A stretch of DNA of 5,246 nt from an uncultured Eubacteriales bacterium. GTDB taxonomy: Bacteria > Bacillota > Clostridia > Christensenellales > Aristaeellaceae. This document shows positions 4,031-5,246 of this stretch, one piece after another. The notes beneath the pieces were generated by a model that had not been told where the DNA came from, searched no databases, and saw nothing but the letters and a program-made list of their open reading frames with translations. Numbering within the stretch: the first letter of the stretch is position 1; every line of letters begins with the position of its first letter. The position numbers and the translations under genes are program-made. The stretch lies in NCBI GenBank assembly GCA_900548125.1, contig URJN01000163.1, positions 1-5,246 of the forward strand, given 5' to 3'.

Positions 4031-5246
4031 TTAGAACTGGAAGTAGATGAACGCCTGTGCGCTGTAACCCGCGCCCCATACGCCGAACACCGCGATGGCG
4101 AGAATCGCCAGCAGATACAGCGTGCCGCGTGCGGCAACGGGCAGGCGGTCGGTCAGCTCGGTCAGCGTTTTGCGCTTTTCATGCAGCAGCTCGATGGCGA
4201 AAAGCACGGCGATACAGATGCCCAGACAGAGCGACTGCATCGCGGAGAAGCCCGTTGCCAGCGCAGGCTCTGTCCACGCGGTCGGGATGCGCAGGAGCAT
4301 GCCCAGCGCGGCACTCAGCGAGTTGGCGCGGAAGATGAGCATCGTGATGAGAATCAGGAAGTCCGTCCACAGGACGCTGCAAAGGTGATGCAGCTTGATG
4401 AAGCGTTTGGGGCGCGACTGCGGCAGAATCCCTTCGACCACCTGCAACGCGCCGTTGAGCATGCCCCACGCAACATATTTGAGTGCCGCGCCATGCCACA
4501 GACCGCTGACGGTGTAGACAATCATCACGTTGAGTGCCTTGCGCGCAGGTCCCTTGCGCCCCGCGCCGAGCGGAAAATAGATGTAATCGCGGAACCACGA
4601 GCTGAGGCTGATGTGCCAGCGCGCCCAGAAGTTCGTGACCGAGTGGGCGAAGTATGGCTGGCGGAAGTTGGTCATCAGCTCGACGCCCAGCACCTTTGCC
4701 GTGCCGATGGCGATATAGCTGTAGCCTGCAAAGTCGCAAAGATCCTGAATGGCAAAGACAGCGGTTGCAAGCGCAATCTGTGCACCGGAGGCATTCAACC
4801 AGTCGCCGAAGACGGCGTTGACATAGATGGCGGCGCGGTCGGCGATGACCACCTTTTCAAAGAAGCCCAGCAGCATGATGAGCAGTCCGTCGCGGGCACG
4901 CCTGTAATCGAAATCATGCGGCGTGGAAAGCTGCTTGAGCAGGCGGCTGCTTCGCTCGATGGGACCGGCGACCAGCTGAGGAAAGAATGAGATGAACAGC
5001 GCATAGCGGAAGAGGTTGGTTTCCGCCTTCGTCCGCTTTTTATAGACGTCGATCATGTACCCCAGCGCCTGGAAGGTGTAGAAGCTGATGCCGACCGGCA
5101 GCAGAATATCCACCTGCGGCAGCTGCATTTCAAAGCCGAGAAAGGCGCATGCCCGGTTCAGAACGTCGATGAACATGCCGGTGTACTTGAAATAGCCCAG
5201 CAGACCGACGTTGAACACGATGCCCGCAATCAGTACGAGCTTGCGC
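4031..5246 (-). CDS. MBOAT family membrane O-acyltransferase, N-terminus cut by window edge
   Basis: This multi-span membrane protein of the AlgI/DltB/PatA type passes an acyl group (often acetyl) across the membrane to an extracellular polymer. The frame is open to the right edge: about 404 residues are visible, and roughly the first 80-100 of a full-length member are missing. A GTG at 5218 is internal, because the residues before it (RKLVLIAGI) continue the conserved NVGLLGYFKY block. Other hallmarks in order are PVGISFYTFQALGYMIDVY, QLVAGPIER, FWARWHISLSSWFRDYIYFPLG and SGLWHGAALKYVAWGMLNG; the near-invariant active-site histidine of WHG is encoded at 4493-4495. The protein ends with the typical GAGYSAQAFIYFQF. 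The SGNH protein follows after 48 bases, probably in the same transcript, and the pair suggests surface polysaccharide, teichoic acid or peptidoglycan acylation. Which polymer cannot be told from this window. Confidence 0.93.
   Translation of the reverse strand, partial: RKLVLIAGIVFNVGLLGYFKYTGMFIDVLNRACAFLGFEMQLPQVDILLPVGISFYTFQALGYMIDVYKKRTKAETNLFRYALFISFFPQLVAGPIERSSRLLKQLSTPHDFDYRRARDGLLIMLLGFFEKVVIADRAAIYVNAVFGDWLNASGAQIALATAVFAIQDLCDFAGYSYIAIGTAKVLGVELMTNFRQPYFAHSVTNFWARWHISLSSWFRDYIYFPLGAGRKGPARKALNVMIVYTVSGLWHGAALKYVAWGMLNGALQVVEGILPQSRPKRFIKLHHLCSVLWTDFLILITMLIFRANSLSAALGMLLRIPTAWTEPALATGFSAMQSLCLGICIAVLFAIELLHEKRKTLTELTDRLPVAARGTLYLLAILAIAVFGVWGAGYSAQAFIYFQF

Noticed and set aside
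3824..4990. Long open plus-strand frame of 388 codons antisense to the MBOAT and SGNH genes
   Set aside because: It is Glu, Arg, Gln and Ala rich with no recognisable domain, lies opposite clear family hallmarks, and is the usual by-product of G+C-rich codon use on the other strand.
5216..5218. GTG as the start of the MBOAT gene
   Set aside because: The frame continues upstream with residues matching the conserved family block, and a start here would remove N-terminal membrane spans.

Overview
The window looks like chromosomal DNA of a Gram-positive, Clostridia-type bacterium of fairly high G+C (high fifties percent, judged by eye). The evidence is the Firmicutes-like FabD active-site context (GLSLGEY), AGGAG-type ribosome binding sites, a consensus sigma-A promoter, and a paired MBOAT/SGNH gene set of the kind common in Clostridia. 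I cannot assign a genus.

Layout: the left edge carries a small plus-strand gene, yhbY (54-341, CRM-domain ribosome-associated RNA-binding protein), probably the last gene of a transcript and closed by an intrinsic terminator (364-411). Everything else is on the minus strand and is transcribed right to left. In that order: a membrane-bound O-acyltransferase cut by the right edge (4031 to the end); a membrane-anchored SGNH-type partner (2966-3982); acyl carrier protein acpP (2678-2908); fabH (1664-2602); and fabD (471-1394), which converges on yhbY.

The minus-strand genes form two functional blocks. The MBOAT and SGNH proteins probably work together to acylate a cell-surface polymer. The acpP-fabH-fabD block supplies the carrier and the initiation steps of type II fatty acid synthesis: FabD makes malonyl-ACP, and FabH condenses it with an acyl-CoA primer. 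The block has its own strong promoter (2942-2969), whose -35 box overlaps the stop codon of the SGNH gene. A strong intrinsic terminator lies between acpP and fabH, directly against the fabH ribosome binding site. This suggests that abundant ACP is made from a short transcript and that fabH-fabD depend on read-through.

The 269-bp fabH-fabD spacer is occupied by a 95-97-bp tandem repeat with nested palindromes and is the least ordinary DNA here. I see no CRISPR array, insertion sequence, tRNA or rRNA, and no clearly novel system. The most interesting points are the control architecture of acpP-fabH-fabD and the spacer repeat.
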